A DNA stretch of 64,000 nucleotides from Flavobacterium sp. UBA7665. GTDB taxonomy: Bacteria; Bacteroidota; Bacteroidia; Flavobacteriales; Flavobacteriaceae. The stretch is taken from contig DLHP01000043.1 of assembly GCA_002483285.1 (NCBI GenBank), positions 62,001 through 126,000 of the forward strand. Direction: 5' to 3'. Below the pieces are notes generated by a model that was given only the letters and a program-made list of their open reading frames with translations, did not search any database and was not told the DNA's origin. This document shows positions 9,623 through 19,086 of this stretch, in pieces. Made by a program: the position numbers and the translations under genes. Numbering within the stretch: position 1 is the stretch's first letter; each line of letters begins with the position of its first letter.

Positions 9623-10855
9623 TCATTTCAATATTTCGGTGACGGTGCCCAGCAACACATTCGCGCCCAAAGCCAAATCTTCATCAGACGAATACTCCAG
9701 CGGATTGTGGCTGATGCCGTCCTTGCAACGCACGAAAATCATCCCATAATCACAAACGTAAGACAACGCGAGCGCATCGTGGAATGGACCGCTCATGAGT
9801 TCGGGTGCGTCGAGGTTTAACGCTTCACATTGTGCGTGGATGATTTTCTTAATCCAGTCGGCGCAGTAGCGCGGTTCGCTATTAGTGTCTTCGGAGATTT
9901 CGTAAGTGAGTTGGTGTTTTTTGGTGATCGATTCGATGCGGTCGCGCAGTTGTTTTTCGTAGCGGTTTCTCCTGTCAAGATCGATGTCGCGCAAATCAAC
10001 AGTAAAAGTGACTTCTTCAGGAATGATATTCCGCGACGCCGGAAAAACCTGTATCGTTCCTACAGTTCCCACGGTTGGATTACCCGGAACCTGTGTTGCG
10101 ATTTCATTCACGGCCACAATAATTTCTGCCGCACCGACGAGTGCGTCTTTTCTGATGGGCATGGGCACAGAACCCGTATGTCCGGCCATTCCTTTGAGTT
10201 TGACCGTCCACCACAACGGGCCGGAAATGCCCGAAACCACACCGATGGGTTTGTGCGCCAAATCGAGTACCGGACCTTGTTCAATGTGGAGTTCGAGGAA
10301 ACAGAAAATGCTCCCCGGTTTGTATTCGGATTCCTTAAATTTGGTGATGTCGCAGCCGAAATCTTTGAGCGCTTGGGCGCGTGTGATGCCGTCTTTGTCT
10401 GTGCGTTCGAGTTCGCCTTCCTCAAGTTTCCCGAGGATACCGCGCGAACCGAATAGGCCTTTGTTGAAACGCCAGCCTTCTTCGTCGGCGAATGATATCA
10501 CTTCTATGGGACGGTCGGGAACGATGCCGTTTTCGTTTAAAGTGGAAACGACTTCTATCGCACAAAGTACACCGGCTACGCCGTCAAAGCGCCCGCCGTA
10601 GGGTTGCGAATCGAGGTGCGAACCCATCATGAGAACTGGAAGTTCGGGGTTTTTACCTTCGAGCCTTCCGATCAGGTTGCCGAAATTGTCAATGCGGGTA
10701 GTCATCCCTGCCGCTTTCATCCACGAAGCGGCAAGTTCAAATCCTTCTTTTTCAAGAGCGGTATGGGCGGGACGACAAGTTCCGGTTTCGCCAATTTTGC
10801 CGATAAGGCTCATGGCTTGGAAATGTAGTTGTAAACGGGTGGCGTTTATTTTCAT
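9623..10855 (-). CDS. M20-family N-carbamoyl amidohydrolase (beta-ureidopropionase / allantoate hydrolase type)
   Basis: A 410-residue dinuclear-metal amidohydrolase. The ATG at 10855 (MKINATRLQLHF) is chosen because the homologous part starts there; a longer form would add 15 unrelated residues. Metal and catalytic motifs: GSHLDSQPYGGRFDGVAG, SFADEEGWRF, LELHIEQGPVL and, near the end, ISHNPLEYSS. Members cleave N-carbamoyl-beta-alanine, N-carbamoyl-L-amino acids or allantoate. Its place next to preA-preT favours an N-carbamoyl-beta-amino acid, but a nitrilase-type enzyme for the same step is present four genes away, so one of the two may serve another ureido compound. Confidence 0.82.
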   Translation of the reverse strand: MKINATRLQLHFQAMSLIGKIGETGTCRPAHTALEKEGFELAASWMKAAGMTTRIDNFGNLIGRLEGKNPELPVLMMGSHLDSQPYGGRFDGVAGVLCAIEVVSTLNENGIVPDRPIEVISFADEEGWRFNKGLFGSRGILGKLEEGELERTDKDGITRAQALKDFGCDITKFKESEYKPGSIFCFLELHIEQGPVLDLAHKPIGVVSGISGPLWWTVKLKGMAGHTGSVPMPIRKDALVGAAEIIVAVNEIATQVPGNPTVGTVGTIQVFPASRNIIPEEVTFTVDLRDIDLDRRNRYEKQLRDRIESITKKHQLTYEISEDTNSEPRYCADWIKKIIHAQCEALNLDAPELMSGPFHDALALSYVCDYGMIFVRCKDGISHNPLEYSSDEDLALGANVLLGTVTEILK

Positions 10856-10879
10856 GCTGTTCTTAATTGAAACGGACGC

Positions 10880-10973
10880 TCGCGTTAGGGATGGCAGCAA
10901 GTATCCTTTTTTGCAAAAAAAGATACTGCGAACAGCCCGACCCGTAGGGGAACGCCCAAAAAGTCTTAGTTCT
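10880..10973 (+). repeat. Interspersed intergenic repeat, copy A
   Basis: It contains GATGGCAGC, GTATCCTTTTTTG, CAAAAAAAGATAC (the last two form a hairpin) and then ACAGCCCGACCC with GGGGAACGCCC. The arrangement is shared with copies at 18971-19057 and 54289-54376. It fills the gap between the M20 amidohydrolase and preA, where read-through of the minus-strand operon would carry its complement. Confidence 0.7.
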
Positions 10974-10975
10974 TT

Positions 10976-12244
10976 TTAATGATCGTTAAGCGGCAAGCCC
11001 AAGCGCTGCCAGTCTTTCCAGTTGACATATTCGGGCGCGACGCGGTGCACTTCCATCGTGATGCAGTTTTCTACCGGACACACGAGTTTGCACAAATTGC
11101 AACCCACACATTCTTCTTCCTTGACCGTGTAATGGTTGTATGGATTGCCGCGCTCGACGTTGATGGATTGGTGTGAAGTGTCCTCGCACGCAATGTAGCA
11201 CAACCCGCAATGGATGCATTTGTCCTGGTCGATTTTCGCGATATGGTGGTAATTGATGTCGAGGTCTTCCCAATGCGTGATTTTTTCTACCGATTTGCCG
11301 ATGAAGTCGGTGGTTTTTTCAAAGCCTTTTTCGTCCATCCAGTTGCTGAGTCCTTCGCACATGTCCTCGACGATCCTAAAGCCGTGGTTCATCGCAGCGG
11401 TACAAACCTGTACCGAAGTCGCGCCGAGTAGCATGAATTCTACCGCGTCTTTCCAGGTGCTTACGCCTCCGATTCCTGAAACCGGAACCTGTGAAGCGAG
11501 CGGGTCTTGCGCTACCGTAGTGAGCATTTTAAGTGCAATCGGCTTGACCGCGGGGCCGCAATAACCGCCAAATACGCTTTTGCCGGCCACGTATGGATTG
11601 GGAACGAGCGTATCGAGGTCGACACCCGTGACGCTTTGTATGGTGTTGATGAGACTCAATGCATTTGTTCCGCCTTGCACCGCAGCGCGCGCCGTTGGAA
11701 CCACAGAGTGAACATTGGGTGTGAGTTTAGTAATCACAGGAATCGTGGCTTTTTCCATGACCCATTCTACGACCATTTTGGCGATTTCGGGATCCTGGCC
11801 TACTGCTGCGCCCATGCCGCGTTCGGTCATGCCGTGCGGACAGCCAAAATTGAGCTCAAAGCCCATGGCTCCGGCGTCTTCGCATTTTTTGATGAGTTCG
11901 TGCCACGATTGGCGGTCGTTGTCGGCCATGAGCGACACGATCATCGCGCGGTCGGGGAACATTTTGACGACTTCGTAAATTTCCTTGAGGTTGATTTCGA
12001 GCGGACGGTCTGAGATGAGTTCGATGTTGTTGAAGCCCATCATGCGTTTGCCGCCGTAATTCACCGAGGAATATCTCGAGGAAACATTTTTGACCTGGGA
12101 GCCCAAGGTTTTCCAGACGACGCCGCCCCAGCCTGCCTCGAAAGCACGGACTACGTTGATTTTTTTATCGGTTGGTGGCGCGCTGGCGAGCCAGAACGGA
12201 TTGGGTGATTTGATGCCGAGGAAATCGGTTGATATATCTGCCAT
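10976..12244 (-). CDS. preA: NAD-dependent dihydropyrimidine dehydrogenase, catalytic subunit PreA
   Basis: Reduces uracil or thymine to the 5,6-dihydro form as the FMN subunit of PreTA. A dihydroorotate-dehydrogenase-like TIM barrel (about 1-310) carries the active-site Cys in ELNFGCPHGMTERGMG (about residue 137). A C-terminal ferredoxin domain has two 4Fe-4S motifs, CIHCGLCYIAC and CVGCNLCKLVCP. Length 422 residues is normal for the family. The gene ends 10 bases before... its partner preT lies 10 bases upstream in transcription order, so the two subunits are made together. Cytosolic. Confidence 0.95.
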   Translation of the reverse strand: MADISTDFLGIKSPNPFWLASAPPTDKKINVVRAFEAGWGGVVWKTLGSQVKNVSSRYSSVNYGGKRMMGFNNIELISDRPLEINLKEIYEVVKMFPDRAMIVSLMADNDRQSWHELIKKCEDAGAMGFELNFGCPHGMTERGMGAAVGQDPEIAKMVVEWVMEKATIPVITKLTPNVHSVVPTARAAVQGGTNALSLINTIQSVTGVDLDTLVPNPYVAGKSVFGGYCGPAVKPIALKMLTTVAQDPLASQVPVSGIGGVSTWKDAVEFMLLGATSVQVCTAAMNHGFRIVEDMCEGLSNWMDEKGFEKTTDFIGKSVEKITHWEDLDINYHHIAKIDQDKCIHCGLCYIACEDTSHQSINVERGNPYNHYTVKEEECVGCNLCKLVCPVENCITMEVHRVAPEYVNWKDWQRLGLPLNDH

Positions 12245-12254
12245 GTTTGTTGAT

Positions 12255-13640
12255 TTAGTTGTTGAACGCTGGTTTTAATTCGGATTCGATGATGTAATCG
12301 GGACCCACGATGGTTTTGAGAATGGCCGCCGCACCGTCCTTTCCGGCTTGTACCGCATCGACCACTTCGCGGCCGCCGTTGACACAATCGCCACCAGCAA
12401 AGACCTGGCTCAAGTTGGTTTTTGATTTGCCTTCTACTGCGACCTTCCCATTATTGTTCTGGATATTTTGCTCGCTGACCATATCGGCAAACGGCATTTG
12501 CCCCGCCGCCTTGATCACCATGTCTACGTCGAGCGTAAAGGTTTCTCCGGTTGCGATTGGGCTTCTGCGTCCGCTGGCATCGGGCTCGCCGAGCGCCATA
12601 ACATCACAAATAAGTTGGGTCACGTTCTCGCCATCGCCGATGATTTCTTTGGGAGCCGCCAACCAGATAATATTGCAGCCGTCGAGTTTGGCGATGTTGA
12701 GTTCTTTTTCGGTACACGGCATTTCGTCTTGGGTGCGTCTATAAACGAGGTGCACTTCTGAAGCGCCGAGTCGTTTGGCCTGAGTTGCCGCGTCGATTGC
12801 GGTCATTCCCATTCCGATGACAGCCACGCGGTCGCCCACGGCAATCGTCGAAAGGTCGTTGTCGCGCAGGTCATAGATGAATTTGATCGCATCGGTCACG
12901 CCGAACAGGTTTTCACCGGGAATGTCGAGTTGACGTGCTTTGCCGACTCCGAACGCGAGATAAACTGCATCGTAATTGCGCTGCAATTCTTCTATCGAAA
13001 TATCGCGTCCAAGCTCGTGGTTGTATTTGATGGAGATGCCGCCGATGGAAGTAATGTAATTGACCTCATCTTCGCAAAATTCGGGCGTCACTTTATACGC
13101 CGCAATACCGTAAGTCATGAGTCCGCCGCCTTTGGCTTCTTTCTCATAAATAGTCACTTCGACGCCTTCGCGTGAAAGGGTATGCGCGCAACTCAATCCG
13201 GCTGGGCCCGCGCCGATAATGGCAACACGTTTGCCTTTGGATGGTTTCCTTTCGAACAACTGCCATTGGTTTTTCATCGCTTTTTCGGTAGAATAGCGTT
13301 GGAGTTTGGCAATGTGGATTGGGGTTTCGTGCATCAGGTTGTACACGCACGCGCCTTCGCACAGTTTTTCTACAGGACAGACTTTGCTGCAGCCCGCACC
13401 CATGATGTTAGACGAGAATATGGTATGTGCCGAGCCTTTGTCATTTTGCGTAGCAATCTGTTTGATGAATTTGGGTACGTTGATCGACGTGGGGCACGCT
13501 TTCATACACGGCGGGTCGTAACAAAACAGACAGCGGTTGGCTTCGGTAAGCGCGGCATCGACGGTTTCAAACGGCGGATGGATGTCGGCGAAGTTTTGCT
13601 CGTAGTCGGCGCTGGCTAAACGGTTATTTTTTATGGCCAT
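12255..13640 (-). CDS. preT: NAD-dependent dihydropyrimidine dehydrogenase, electron-transfer subunit PreT
   Basis: A 461-residue GltD-like flavoprotein that passes electrons between NAD(H) and PreA. The N-terminal iron-sulfur region has CLFCYDPPCMKACPTSI and CSKVCPVEKLCEGACV; the FAD-binding loop is AIIGAGPAGLSCA; the second dinucleotide motif is VIGMGMTAIDAA; and the C-terminal FAD contact is VFAGGDCVNGG. The ATG at 13640 (MAIKNNRL) is preferred to a GTG nine codons upstream. Together with PreA it covers the domains of the single-chain eukaryotic enzyme. Confidence 0.93.
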   Translation of the reverse strand: MAIKNNRLASADYEQNFADIHPPFETVDAALTEANRCLFCYDPPCMKACPTSINVPKFIKQIATQNDKGSAHTIFSSNIMGAGCSKVCPVEKLCEGACVYNLMHETPIHIAKLQRYSTEKAMKNQWQLFERKPSKGKRVAIIGAGPAGLSCAHTLSREGVEVTIYEKEAKGGGLMTYGIAAYKVTPEFCEDEVNYITSIGGISIKYNHELGRDISIEELQRNYDAVYLAFGVGKARQLDIPGENLFGVTDAIKFIYDLRDNDLSTIAVGDRVAVIGMGMTAIDAATQAKRLGASEVHLVYRRTQDEMPCTEKELNIAKLDGCNIIWLAAPKEIIGDGENVTQLICDVMALGEPDASGRRSPIATGETFTLDVDMVIKAAGQMPFADMVSEQNIQNNNGKVAVEGKSKTNLSQVFAGGDCVNGGREVVDAVQAGKDGAAAILKTIVGPDYIIESELKPAFNN

Positions 13641-13696
13641 AATTTTTGGTTTTTGGTTGGTTGTCACCCCGACACGAGGAGGAATGACATTATCGA

Positions 13697-14563
13697 TTAA
13701 AGAGTCGTTATTTCAGTATAAGTTTCTGGTCGTCGGTCGCGGTAAAACTGCCATTTGCCACGTACCTCATCGATTAAGTCGAGGTCGAATTCGGCAACCA
13801 GCAATTCGTCTTTGTCCTCAGAAGCACAGGCGAGGATTTCCCCACGTGGATTCACGAAGTATGAAGTGCCATAAAATCGGCCGAGGTTCCAGGGTTTTTC
13901 TTCGCCCACACGGTTGATGCAGCCCATGAAATAGCCATTGGCCACGGCATGCGCGGGTTGTTCGAGTTTCCACAGATATTGCGATTGCCCAACGGTTGTA
14001 GCCGATGGATTGAAAACGATTTCGGCACCGTTGAGTCCCAAACAACGCGCACCATCGGGGAAATGCCGGTCATAGCAAATGTAAACGCCGACCTTGGCGT
14101 ACTTGGTCTGGAACACCGGATAACCAAGGTTTCCGGGTTTGAAGAAAAACTTTTCCCAGAACCCACCGGTTTGGGGAATGTGGTTCTTGCGGTATTTCCC
14201 TAGGTAAGTCCCATCGGCATCGATGACGGCGGCAGTGTTGTAATACACGCCCGATTGTTCTTTTTCATACACCGGAACCACAATCACCATATTGTATTTT
14301 TTGGCGTAAGTCTGCATGAGTTCGGTCGTTGGGCCGGGAACCGTTTCGGCCGAGGCATACCAAGCCGAATCTTGTCCCGGACAGAAATACGGCGTATTGA
14401 AGATTTCCTGGAAACACAAAATTTGCACGCCTTGCCTTGCGGCTTCTTCAATGTAGGGAATGTGCTTTTGCAGCATCGCCTCCATGATTTCGGGGATGGT
14501 GCCTTCGCCTTCGGTTTTGGCGAGGCTGAGTTGAATTAATCCTGATTTTACGATTCTTGCCAT
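13697..14563 (-). CDS. Nitrilase-superfamily beta-ureidopropionase
   Basis: A 288-residue carbon-nitrogen hydrolase predicted to release CO2 and NH3 from N-carbamoyl-beta-alanine (or its methyl analogue). The Glu-Lys-Cys triad is visible: CFQEIFNTPYFCP, LGKYRKNHIPQ and YICYDRHFPDGAR. The ATG at 14563 (MARIVKSGLIQ) is used; the upstream extension is read from a low-complexity inverted repeat. N-carbamoylputrescine amidase is the nearest alternative, but position between dihydropyrimidinase and preT argues for the pyrimidine pathway. Confidence 0.87.
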   Translation of the reverse strand: MARIVKSGLIQLSLAKTEGEGTIPEIMEAMLQKHIPYIEEAARQGVQILCFQEIFNTPYFCPGQDSAWYASAETVPGPTTELMQTYAKKYNMVIVVPVYEKEQSGVYYNTAAVIDADGTYLGKYRKNHIPQTGGFWEKFFFKPGNLGYPVFQTKYAKVGVYICYDRHFPDGARCLGLNGAEIVFNPSATTVGQSQYLWKLEQPAHAVANGYFMGCINRVGEEKPWNLGRFYGTSYFVNPRGEILACASEDKDELLVAEFDLDLIDEVRGKWQFYRDRRPETYTEITTL

Positions 14564-14574
14564 GTTTTTAATGG

Positions 14575-14641
14575 TGAATGGTAAATGGTAAATTGTCAAT
14601 GATGTTTTACGTTCACCATTCACAATTCACCATTTACAATT
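14575..14641. repeat. Imperfect inverted repeat between hydrolase and dihydropyrimidinase
   Basis: TGGTGAATGGTAAATGGTAA is mirrored by the GTTCACCATTCACAATTCACC / CATTTAC arm, giving a long imperfect stem. It fills the space between two cotranscribed genes. There is no T-run, so a full terminator is unlikely; an mRNA-stabilising stem or a decayed repeat element is possible. Confidence 0.5.
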
Positions 14642-14642
14642 A

Positions 14643-16025
14643 TTAAATTTTCCCTTGCACTTTATTCCGTTTTACAAATTGCCCGTAGCCTTTCTCTATT
14701 TTACATTCGTTGTTGTGAATGGCGACTTTTCCGCGAAGCAAAACGGTTTTTACTTTCCCTGTGAGTTCCCAACCTTCGTAACCGCTGTAATCTACGTTCA
14801 TGTGGTGGGTTTTGGCCGACAACGTGTGTTTTTCATTCGGATCGAAGATTAAAATATCGGCGTCGCTTCCAACGGCAATCGTGCCTTTTTTGGGAAACAT
14901 GCCGAAGATTTTTGCAGCATTCGTACTCGCCACTTCGACGTATTTATTGAGTGTAATCCGTCCTTTGTTGACGCCTTCGCTGAATAGCAATTCCATGCGG
15001 TTTTCAATCGCCGGATGTCCGTTGGGGATTTTGGAGAAATCGTCCTTGCCCATGAGTTTCTGTTCCCACATAAACGGGCAATGGTCTGTAGCCACCACAT
15101 TCACCAAGCCTTGGTTGAGTCCTGCCCAAAGGGTTTCCTGGTCTTTCTTTTCACGCAGCGGCGGAGACATCACCCATTTGGCGCCCTCGAAATTCTGTTC
15201 GTATAATGAAGCGTCGAGAATTAAATATTGGATACAGGTCTCTACAAACACGTGTTGGTTTCTCCTTGTGGCAAACCGAACCGCGTTCAATGCGCCTTCG
15301 CAAGTGAGGTGCACGATGTATCCGGGACAACCGGTGTAATCGGCTAAATCGGCAAAGCGACTGCTGGCCTCGGCTTCGGTGACTTCGGGTTGCGACAAAT
15401 AATGGTACAGTGGTGAAAGTTTCCCTTCGGATTTGTGCTTGGCGATTAAAAAATCGATCATGTCACCATTGGTCGCGTGTACGTTGATGAGCCCGCCGTG
15501 TTTTTTTACTTCCTGCATGAGCCCTACCATCTGGCGGTCGTCTATCATAAGTGCGCCTTTGTAAGCCATGAAAGTCTTGAACGACGTGATGCCCTCAACT
15601 TCTATAAAATGCTGGATTTCTTTTTTGGTCTCGTCATTGAAATCGGTGACGGCCATATGGAAACTGTAATCGCCCACGGCATTGTTGTCACTGCGGCCTT
15701 TCCATTCCTGTAAAGCCGACTGCAGGCTTTTGCCTTGGGTTTGCAGGATGAAATCAATTACGGTGGTCGTTCCGCCATAGAGTGCGGCGCGGGTTCCGGT
15801 TTCGTAATTGTCGCTCGAATAGGTTCCCATGAATGGCATGTCGAGGTGAACGTGCGGATCGATTCCGCCGGGCATGACAAGTTTTCCCGAAGCATCAATG
15901 GTTTGGTCGGCTTCTACATCCAGGTTTTTACCGATGGAATGGATGGTTTCGCCTTCGATGAAAATATCGGCGAGGTAGTCGTCTGTCGCGGTGATGATTC
16001 TTCCGTTTTTGATTAGAACGCTCAT
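14643..16025 (-). CDS. hydA: Dihydropyrimidinase
   Basis: Opens dihydrouracil or dihydrothymine to the N-carbamoyl-beta-amino acid. A 460-residue amidohydrolase-fold enzyme: metal-binding GGIDPHVHLDMPF near residue 60, the lysine that is carboxylated in this family in FKTFMAYKGALMI, further histidines in INVHATNGDMIDF and IVHLTCEGAL, and the catalytic Asp in VATDHCPF. Length and motif order fit D-hydantoinase/dihydropyrimidinase; the flanking genes settle on dihydropyrimidinase. Confidence 0.94.
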   Translation of the reverse strand: MSVLIKNGRIITATDDYLADIFIEGETIHSIGKNLDVEADQTIDASGKLVMPGGIDPHVHLDMPFMGTYSSDNYETGTRAALYGGTTTVIDFILQTQGKSLQSALQEWKGRSDNNAVGDYSFHMAVTDFNDETKKEIQHFIEVEGITSFKTFMAYKGALMIDDRQMVGLMQEVKKHGGLINVHATNGDMIDFLIAKHKSEGKLSPLYHYLSQPEVTEAEASSRFADLADYTGCPGYIVHLTCEGALNAVRFATRRNQHVFVETCIQYLILDASLYEQNFEGAKWVMSPPLREKKDQETLWAGLNQGLVNVVATDHCPFMWEQKLMGKDDFSKIPNGHPAIENRMELLFSEGVNKGRITLNKYVEVASTNAAKIFGMFPKKGTIAVGSDADILIFDPNEKHTLSAKTHHMNVDYSGYEGWELTGKVKTVLLRGKVAIHNNECKIEKGYGQFVKRNKVQGKI

Positions 16026-16040
16026 AATTTATTTTATTTA

Positions 16041-16100
16041 AACACGAATTTCACGGATTTCACAGCTATTCAATCTGTGCAAATCCGTGGAATCTGTGTT
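16041..16100. repeat. Palindromic ATCTGTG-type intergenic repeat, single copy
   Basis: AACACGAATTTCACGGATTT is mirrored by AAATCCGTGGAATCTGTGTT around a short centre. The same palindrome, with a longer centre, is present three times at 37205-37575. Here it occupies the whole gap between the permease stop and the dihydropyrimidinase start. Confidence 0.75.
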
Positions 16101-17550
16101 ATGTTTTTTTCTTCATTAAAATCCAATAAATCAATCCACTGATGGTGAACCCGACGAACCATGCGTAGTGGTACAAGCCCGAAACCCAGGCCGGGAAAAC
16201 ATCGTCGCCAACCACTTTAATGGTCGTTAAAAATCCGGGGACATTGGGTAAAATGCCCAGTAATAAAGCGGCAATTGCGTTTTTGTTGAATCCGTTTGAA
16301 AATCGGTAAATGCCATGCTCATGGTATAAATCCGCGAGTTCGAGTTGCTGCTTGCGAATGAAATAGTAGTCGACGATCATGATGCCGCCAACGGGCCCAA
16401 GCAGGCTTGAATAACCCACCAACCAGGTAAAAATATAACCCGAAGGATCGGCAATCAATTTCCACGGAAATATCAAAATCCCGATGATTCCGGTGATGTA
16501 GCCACCTTTGCGGAAATCGATTTTGGATGGCGCGAAATTCGCAAAGTCATTTGCAGGGCTTACGATATTGGCAGCAATATTAGTCGCCAAAGTAGAAATC
16601 GCCACAGCGATCATGGCAACCGAAACCAACAATTTGGAGTCGAACTTTCCCGCCAAAACCACCGGATCCCAAATCGTAGTCCCAAATACAATGGTCGTAG
16701 CCGAAGTAACCACCACACCCACAAAAGCGAATAGTGTCATCGATGGCGGCAACCCGATAATTTGTCCCTTAATCTGTGCCTTTTGCGATTTGGCATAGCG
16801 CGTAAAATCTGGGATGTTGAGCGATAAAGTGGCCCAAAATCCCACCATCCCAGTCAAAGCCGGAAAAAAGAAGTGGAAGAAGTCAGTGGTATTCGTGAAT
16901 TTCGATGGCGTTTCGAGAATTGGGCCGAGACCGTTTGCCTCCGAAATTGCCCAAAGCAACAACGCCAGCGCCGCCACCGGAAGGAAAATCGCCTTGAAAA
17001 CCAATAATTTCCGGATGCTGTCTACACCGAGATACACCACGTACATATTCAAAAGCCAAAATAAAAAGAAGCAAATCGCCGGTCCGGTTTCTAAGCCAAA
17101 CGAATCGGGAAAAACCTGTGGCAACGTATCCAGCGCGGGAATCCACAACCGAAACATCTGGAACATTGCAAAACCGCCAATCCAGGTCTGGATACCAAAC
17201 CAACCGCAAGCCACAATGGCCCGCAACAAAGCGGGAATGTTCGCGCCTTTGGTCCCGAAACTTGCACGTGCAAACACCGGGAACGGAATGCCGTATTTGG
17301 CACCGGCGTGCCCGTTGAGGAGCATCGGAATCAGAACAATCGTATTGCCGAGAAATATCGTCAGGATGGCCTGCCACCAATTCATACCGCCTTCAATGAG
17401 CGAACTCGACAGCATATACGTTGGGATACACAGGCTCATGCTGATCCAGAGGGCCGCATAATTCCAGGTATTCCAACTGCGCTCGTTGAGCGGCACCGGA
17501 GCGAGGTCTTCGCTGTACAAAGACGAATTGGATTTCTCGATTGCGTTCAT
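16099..17550 (-). CDS. NCS1-family nucleobase:cation symporter
   Basis: A 483-residue inner-membrane transporter with about 12 hydrophobic helices, related to Mhp1 and the PucI/CodB group. Family signatures near the N-terminus include SWNTWNYAALWISMSLC and the IPFPVFARASFGTKGANIPA loop; ATNIAANIVSPANDFANFAP is in the later half. It sits inside the pyrimidine locus, so uracil, thymine or the dihydropyrimidine is the likely substrate; hydantoin or allantoin are alternatives in this family. Confidence 0.88.
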   Translation of the reverse strand: MNAIEKSNSSLYSEDLAPVPLNERSWNTWNYAALWISMSLCIPTYMLSSSLIEGGMNWWQAILTIFLGNTIVLIPMLLNGHAGAKYGIPFPVFARASFGTKGANIPALLRAIVACGWFGIQTWIGGFAMFQMFRLWIPALDTLPQVFPDSFGLETGPAICFFLFWLLNMYVVYLGVDSIRKLLVFKAIFLPVAALALLLWAISEANGLGPILETPSKFTNTTDFFHFFFPALTGMVGFWATLSLNIPDFTRYAKSQKAQIKGQIIGLPPSMTLFAFVGVVVTSATTIVFGTTIWDPVVLAGKFDSKLLVSVAMIAVAISTLATNIAANIVSPANDFANFAPSKIDFRKGGYITGIIGILIFPWKLIADPSGYIFTWLVGYSSLLGPVGGIMIVDYYFIRKQQLELADLYHEHGIYRFSNGFNKNAIAALLLGILPNVPGFLTTIKVVGDDVFPAWVSGLYHYAWFVGFTISGLIYWILMKKKT

Positions 17551-17562
17551 TTTTTGGATTTT

Positions 17563-18915
17563 TTAAACCAGCGCGGCGTCGGAGATTTTGAGTGCTTCGC
17601 CAATGATGGCCAGTCCTTCATCAATCTGGTCTTTGGTCACGCACAACGGCGGCGCTATGAAAATATAACCCCAACGCACGAACGTATACAAACCGAGCTC
17701 GCGCACTTTGGCGGCAATCTGGTTGGTGATTTTAAGGTCGTCACCGGCTGCGTTATACGGCGCAATGAGTTCGCCGGTGGCTTTGTTTTTGAGGACATCG
17801 AGGCAACCCAGTAAGCCGGTATTCCTGAATGTGCCCATGCTTGGGTGCTGGCTCCGCATTTCGTCAATCCGCGATTCGAGGTAAGCCCCCATTTCACGTG
17901 TGTTTTCAATGAGTCGGTCGCTTTCGTAAATGTTGATCACGGCAAGCGCAGCGGCCAGTGCCACCGGATGCCCGTTATAGGTAAGCCCGATCATCATAGG
18001 CGTATTCTCATATTTTTCGGCGATCTTATCCGATACCATCAAACAGCCGAGTGGCAAATACGAAGAGGTCAAACCTTTTGCCATGCAAACCATATCCGGG
18101 ACGATGCCGTGGTTCTCAAATCCGAACCATTTGCCGGTACGCCCGAATCCGCTCATGACTTCATCGGCCACGAACAAAATTCCGTATTTTTCACACAGCG
18201 CTTTCACGCCTTTTAAGTAGCCTTTAGGGTAATGCAAGCAGCCCGACGAGCCGCTTTCGCCTTCAAAGATAAAGGCGGCAATGTTGGTCTTTCCTTCGAG
18301 GTGGATCACGCGTTCTACATACTCCAAACTCAAATTGAGCTTGGTCGTTTCATCGAGATCTTTCATCCCAAAGAAATAATACGGATCGTCGAGATGTACC
18401 GCGTTGGGCATTTGCTGGGAATCGTTTGCGAGTTTTCTCGGGTCGCCGCCAACGGTCATGCCGCCAATGGATCCGCCGTGGAACGCGCGGTAACGCCCTA
18501 TGATTTTATGCCTTCCGGTGTACAAGCGTGCGAGTTTGATGGCGTTGTCTATCGACGAGGTTCCGCACAAAGTATAGAAAGCTTTGTTGAGATCGCCGGG
18601 ACAAATTTCGGCGAGTTTCCTCGATAATTTCGCGCGGATTTCGGTCGTGCAGCTCGGCGTCACGAAACTCACTTTCTGCATCTGGTCTACCACGGCATCG
18701 GTTACGCGTTGGTCGCCGTGGCCGATATTGACCGACATAAGTCCCGACGAAAAATCAATGATGCGTTTCCCACCGTATTCGTATAGGTAAACGCCTTCTG
18801 CGCGTTCAATCGCAATTGGGTTGACGCTGGCTTGCGCCGACCAAGAAAACAAACTGAACTGTTTGCTGTCGGCGATAATTTGTTCTTTGGTTAACGTATC
18901 TTCTTTGGTAATCAT
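17563..18915 (-). CDS. Class III PLP aminotransferase, probable beta-alanine transaminase
   Basis: A 450-residue class III aminotransferase. The substrate-side glycine loop is LCGTSSIDNAIKLARLYTGR, the PLP-contact Asp is in ILFVADEVMSGFGRTGKW, and the Schiff-base Lys in VCMAKGLTSSYLPLG. Given its place between the pyrimidine permease and an acylating semialdehyde dehydrogenase, it most likely turns beta-alanine (or 3-aminoisobutyrate) into malonate semialdehyde (or the methyl form). The amino acceptor, pyruvate or 2-oxoglutarate, cannot be read from the sequence. It starts 12 bases upstream of the permease. Confidence 0.85.
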   Translation of the reverse strand: MITKEDTLTKEQIIADSKQFSLFSWSAQASVNPIAIERAEGVYLYEYGGKRIIDFSSGLMSVNIGHGDQRVTDAVVDQMQKVSFVTPSCTTEIRAKLSRKLAEICPGDLNKAFYTLCGTSSIDNAIKLARLYTGRHKIIGRYRAFHGGSIGGMTVGGDPRKLANDSQQMPNAVHLDDPYYFFGMKDLDETTKLNLSLEYVERVIHLEGKTNIAAFIFEGESGSSGCLHYPKGYLKGVKALCEKYGILFVADEVMSGFGRTGKWFGFENHGIVPDMVCMAKGLTSSYLPLGCLMVSDKIAEKYENTPMMIGLTYNGHPVALAAALAVINIYESDRLIENTREMGAYLESRIDEMRSQHPSMGTFRNTGLLGCLDVLKNKATGELIAPYNAAGDDLKITNQIAAKVRELGLYTFVRWGYIFIAPPLCVTKDQIDEGLAIIGEALKISDAALV

Positions 18916-18970
18916 TTCTTTGGTTTATTTGACATGATGCATTTTAGAGGAGTGCTCGGTCGTTGCGAGA

Positions 18971-19057
18971 TGCCCTAGCCCGGATCGCAGCGGTATCCTT
19001 ATGTGGAGTTAACGGAACAAAAGATATAGCGTAGAGCCGGATCAGCTCCTAAAAAAT
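18971..19057 (+). repeat. Interspersed intergenic repeat, copy B
   Basis: CCCTAGCCCGGATCGCAGCG, then GTATCCTT, a variable centre, AAAGATATAGCG and GCCGGATCAGCTCCTAAAAA. It is the same family as the copies at 10880 and 54289 and is most like the latter. It lies between the dehydrogenase and the aminotransferase of the pyrimidine locus. Confidence 0.75.
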
Positions 19058-19086
19058 TCATCAATTATAATTTAAAATAATTTCTT

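Noticed and set aside
9830..10601. Plus-strand frames of about 205 codons opposite the M20 amidohydrolase
   Set aside because: The minus-strand frame has all catalytic motifs; the plus frames are low-complexity antisense readings.
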